Positions 4,538-7,731 of a stretch of 7,731 nucleotides of DNA are shown here, piece after piece. Source of the DNA: CALFCE01 sp964411665 (GTDB taxonomy: Bacteria > Pseudomonadota > Gammaproteobacteria > Granulosicoccales > Granulosicoccaceae); the NCBI GenBank assembly GCA_964411665.1, contig CAYPMR010000127.1, positions 1-7,731 of the forward strand. The letters run 5' to 3'. The position numbers and the translations under genes were made by a program. The stretch's first letter is position 1; every line of letters begins with the position of its first letter. Under the pieces are notes generated by a model, which saw only the letters and a list, made by a program, of their open reading frames with translations, did no database searches and had not been told where the DNA came from.

Positions 4538-7500
4538 TTATTTTTCAGTCGACAATGACAACTGTGCGTCACTTGAAATCATGCCCAGATCATCAAGTAT
4601 GCTCGAGAGCTCTTCCGGATAATAGGGTTTACCCAGGTAGGCAACGACACCGAGTTTGGCGGCACGATGCCGATACGAGGCTCCCGTGCGAGAGCTGATC
4701 ATGACCACCGGCATCTTCTTATAGCGGCCAATTTCTCTTATGGCTGCGACCAACTGAAACCCATCCATACGTGGCATTTCAACATCAACAATCAAAAGGT
4801 CAGGCGGTTGTTTAACATGCTTTAATGCCTGCAGTGCTTCGAGCCCGTCGCGCGCATCAATAGGTTTCAGACCCCGCGACTCGACAACGCCACGCGTGTA
4901 GGTTCGTAAGGTAACTGAATCATCTACAATCATGACTCGCTTGCCAGCTCGTTTTTCAACAGACCCATCAGAGTCGGTTGTCGGGCTCCCGGTCGACAAG
5001 GAATGATGTTGACTAGTGTGCTGAGTAATCTTTTCAGAATCGTCGCCGAAATCTACCTGATCAACGAATTTTCTGGCAGCTTGCGTCACATCAAGAGCAT
5101 CACTTTTGTTTGCATCGGCATCACCGTCGGTAGCAGACAGAGTGTCGTCATATTTTGATGACGATAGAATATTGTAGGTATCATCATCATGCTCGAAAAG
5201 CGTGTTTTTCTCATTCCCTGATTGCGCCTCACTGTGTTTAACAACTTGTGCAACACTTTGCGTATCAGAAACAACCGCATCATCCACACCCCCGTGAGAG
5301 AGCGGAGCGTTTGAGTCAATCAGATGCAACACATCAAGCAGCAATACTTTTGTGCCATCTGCCTGCTGACTCACGCCGCTATAAAAACCAAGGGAATCAA
5401 GTTGTCTGCCCGGTGGGTGGACGATCAAATCGCGAAAACCAATGAGTTTATCCAGCTTAATGCAGGTGTGCTGGCCGGCTACATCAAGAAGTAGAAATCG
5501 AACCGTATCGTTTTCTTTTTCAAGTAGTTTACTCGCCGTGTCAGGCTCATCACTCGAGGGTGAATTGTCCAGGCTATGGTGGCGTTCAAAGATTCGCGCA
5601 ACATCCAGTGATTGATAAAGGGTATCCAATTGAGGTTGATGATCGACCTCGGCCTGCAAGCGCGACTCATCTGTCGCCATAACGGCTGTCTCCAGACACA
5701 TGAAGCCACCTGTAACGGCCTGCATCGCAGCTGCCGGCCTGACAGACTGCACGCAATCAGCTGTAATTCCTAGCTGAAAACCATTTATCTCAAAAACTGC
5801 CGTGTGCTGAATTTGCACAGGCAATGGCACACTGATAGAAATTGTCGTACCACTTGAATCGCTACGTGTGAAAGCCAGCTGTCCTTGTATCACTGCAAGC
5901 AGGCTATGGGCAGTTGCGAGGCCAACACCTCGACCCGAGAGCATATCTGTCTGACGGCGTGTTGATAATCCCTGCTCGGGTAAGCGGGCCAATAATTGGG
6001 CATCCGTTGCCAAATCGTCTCCCGAGAGTTCGCGCAGGCGCTCATAATTCACGCCAGCGCCATCATCACGCAATGTTATTTTTAAATTATTGCCGCTTAA
6101 CTGAACGTGTAATTCGATCAAACCCTGTTCAGGTTTTCCAACATCCAAACGCGTGTCTGGTGCTTCGATGCCATGCGCTACTGCATTTCTCAGTAAATGT
6201 TCCAAAGGTGCTGCCAGCTGTCGGTGGATCCCCTGATCGATAGTGATTGCACCACCTTGTAATCTGAACTCTATGTGTTTGCCAAGCGATCGCGCAGCCT
6301 GACGGACAATGCTACGCAGGCGTTGCGCAAGAGTATCGAAGCGCACATGTTTGGCTTTTAACACCGACTCGTGTATGTCAGCAGTCAATCGAGACGATTG
6401 CGACAAGGTCTCACCTTCCTGACGCAACCGCTCATGCAACGCATCCCGGATCGTGTCCAGATCATATAAGACCTCGCTTAGCTGACGCCGATCTTCGTCA
6501 GTGGCAAGTGCATCACTGACAGGAGTTTGATGGGCAAAAGAGCCAGTCCCGGATACTCTGTCAGATTTGGCTGTCGTTGTAGCAGGCTCAGCATAAGCTG
6601 CTGCCAGGCTTACCGTTTGATCATTATCATTATCACCGGACTGCGACTCTAAATCATCAGGTAGCAGACTGGTTTCCAAATCAAGATCACGGAGCTTTTG
6701 TCGCAACATGACACTTGCTTTGTCCAGGTCGAGCAAACTGTCACCAAGCAGTGTAAAGCCCTGTTGCAACTCAGCATGTTGCATACTGATGCGCGTCGAG
6801 AGCGAAGACAGCTGGTCGAGTAATTCACCGTCAACGCGTATACCGCCGGTTGCATTTCCACGATCGATAGCAGTCGCCGGATCGGCAGATGCCTGCAACG
6901 GCCGGGAGGGTTGAGTGTCATCCTGAGTCTCAATGGTTGCATCAAGCTCTGTTGCGGACGCTATAACCTGTGTTTGATCATTTAGCTCATCAACTAATTC
7001 GTAGGCTTGTGTATTTAAATGAGTTAAATCATTTAGCTCAGTTGTTTGATCAGCAGCTTCGGACAACTCCAGGGTCTGATCAAACAATGCGTCATTGCCA
7101 ATGTATGAATTCGTCGGATTATCAGACAATTCAAAATCAGCATTAAGTTCGGCAACAAGCATATCGAAGTCACCGGCGCGCTCTCCGTTTCGGGCCTGCT
7201 CAAGAATTATCTGCAATGCATCGATCGACGCTTCAAACAGATCGAGGCGCCGATCATTGATCTCACTTCGCTCTTGCAACCAGTTGAGCCAACCATTTTC
7301 GATATGGTGAGAAAGTATCGCCATCGACTCACAACCGGCCACACGCGCACTACCCTTTAATGTATGCAACTGGCGCAATGCATCGCGCAGTGTCACTCGC
7401 TGTTTTTGTTCGGCCGGAGTTTCATCGTTATTGGCTCGAGTGGACAACACCTCCAATTCGGCGTGCATCCGTTGCAATTTTCCGAGGATCAGATCAGCTT

Positions 7501-7731
7501 CATCGGTAAAAATCAAAAACAGCTGATTTTGCAAGTCTTTTTGTTTACCGGCATTTTTTGATACCACCACCTTGTTGCCTGGTGGTGTTTTTGTTGCATC
7601 CGTTATATCAGTTAAATCAGTTGAATCAACTGCGACACCTGCTTCAGAGGCACTGGCATCACCGCTAGACATCAACTGCACAGCTGCATCTTTTAAGCGG
7701 CTTATGGCTGGGATCGCAATATCCTCAACAG
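4538..7731 (-). CDS. chpA: ChpA/PilL-type hybrid histidine kinase, C-terminal part (5' end cut by window edge)
   Basis: The frame is open from the right edge to TAA 4538. Positions below count from codon 7681. Domains in order are an Hpt domain (about 48-180) with phospho-accepting H106 in LHTLKGSARVAG; an acidic linker; a dimerisation-like helical region (about 280-465, IRVDGELLDQLSSL through RLRSIVRQAARSLGK); a HATPase domain with N box LEHLLRNAVAHGIE (N499), DDGAGV (540-544) and GRGVGL; a CheW-like domain (about 622-790) ending SGVSQQADGTKVLLLDV; an acidic linker (about 795-910); and a receiver domain (914-1033) with D920/D921, phospho-acceptor D966, S996 and K1018. This is the layout of the end of ChpA, the CheA-like kinase of the Pil-Chp pathway that governs type IV pilus twitching and surface sensing. 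The usual RMVPF motif after the dimer helices is degenerate (LKAKHVRF, 441-448). More Hpt domains are expected beyond the right edge. argC follows after 17 bases. Confidence 0.9.
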   Translation of the reverse strand, partial: VEDIAIPAISRLKDAAVQLMSSGDASASEAGVAVDSTDLTDITDATKTPPGNKVVVSKNAGKQKDLQNQLFLIFTDEADLILGKLQRMHAELEVLSTRANNDETPAEQKQRVTLRDALRQLHTLKGSARVAGCESMAILSHHIENGWLNWLQERSEINDRRLDLFEASIDALQIILEQARNGERAGDFDMLVAELNADFELSDNPTNSYIGNDALFDQTLELSEAADQTTELNDLTHLNTQAYELVDELNDQTQVIASATELDATIETQDDTQPSRPLQASADPATAIDRGNATGGIRVDGELLDQLSSLSTRISMQHAELQQGFTLLGDSLLDLDKASVMLRQKLRDLDLETSLLPDDLESQSGDNDNDQTVSLAAAYAEPATTTAKSDRVSGTGSFAHQTPVSDALATDEDRRQLSEVLYDLDTIRDALHERLRQEGETLSQSSRLTADIHESVLKAKHVRFDTLAQRLRSIVRQAARSLGKHIEFRLQGGAITIDQGIHRQLAAPLEHLLRNAVAHGIEAPDTRLDVGKPEQGLIELHVQLSGNNLKITLRDDGAGVNYERLRELSGDDLATDAQLLARLPEQGLSTRRQTDMLSGRGVGLATAHSLLAVIQGQLAFTRSDSSGTTISISVPLPVQIQHTAVFEINGFQLGITADCVQSVRPAAAMQAVTGGFMCLETAVMATDESRLQAEVDHQPQLDTLYQSLDVARIFERHHSLDNSPSSDEPDTASKLLEKENDTVRFLLLDVAGQHTCIKLDKLIGFRDLIVHPPGRQLDSLGFYSGVSQQADGTKVLLLDVLHLIDSNAPLSHGGVDDAVVSDTQSVAQVVKHSEAQSGNEKNTLFEHDDDTYNILSSSKYDDTLSATDGDADANKSDALDVTQAARKFVDQVDFGDDSEKITQHTSQHHSLSTGSPTTDSDGSVEKRAGKRVMIVDDSVTLRTYTRGVVESRGLKPIDARDGLEALQALKHVKQPPDLLIVDVEMPRMDGFQLVAAIREIGRYKKMPVVMISSRTGASYRHRAAKLGVVAYLGKPYYPEELSSILDDLGMISSDAQLSLSTEK

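Noticed and set aside
7679..7681. GTG as the start of the ChpA-like kinase
   Set aside because: The reading frame continues without a stop to the window edge, no ribosome site precedes the GTG, and the family is normally much longer.

Overview
The window looks like a chromosomal segment of a gammaproteobacterium with a moderate GC content. The evidence is an ErpA-type A-type iron-sulfur carrier, a type I ArgC, a DUF6776-like membrane protein lying between them, an OapA/MepM-type cell-wall peptidase, and a ChpA/PilL-type chemotaxis kinase of the kind that controls type IV pili. I cannot name a genus. All five genes are on the minus strand, so transcription runs from right to left, and both end genes are cut by the window.

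Right to left: 7731-4538 is the C-terminal part of a very large ChpA-like hybrid histidine kinase (last Hpt domain, ATPase domain, CheW-like domain, receiver domain). Its frame is still open at the right edge. Seventeen bases after its stop comes argC (4520-3480), then a 121-base gap (106 bases if a TTG start is used) and a DUF6776-like gene (about 3358-2606). These three have no clear terminator between them and may be co-transcribed. The 307-base gap at 2605-2299 carries a well-formed promoter overlapped by an IscR-type dyad, followed by a leader with repeated ACGCGT motifs, and drives erpA (2298-1930).

A 754-base non-coding stretch (1929-1176) follows. It holds a hairpin just downstream of erpA, a good minus-strand promoter (about 1647-1618), an AU-rich hairpin, a possible 18-codon leader ORF with a strong Shine-Dalgarno sequence, and a striking array of six 17-bp tandem units (1258-1359). 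After this comes the M23-family peptidase gene (1175 to beyond base 1), with its N-terminal anchor and OapA/LysM-like region in view but its catalytic domain outside the window.

Functionally this is a housekeeping neighbourhood (arginine synthesis, Fe-S cluster delivery, cell-wall remodelling) joined to a surface-motility signalling kinase. The argC / DUF6776 / erpA / M23-peptidase order is familiar from gammaproteobacteria such as Pseudomonas. There anmK usually sits between erpA and the peptidase; here its place is taken by the non-coding repeat-bearing leader. That leader is the part of the window least explained by known features and is the best candidate for undescribed regulation.
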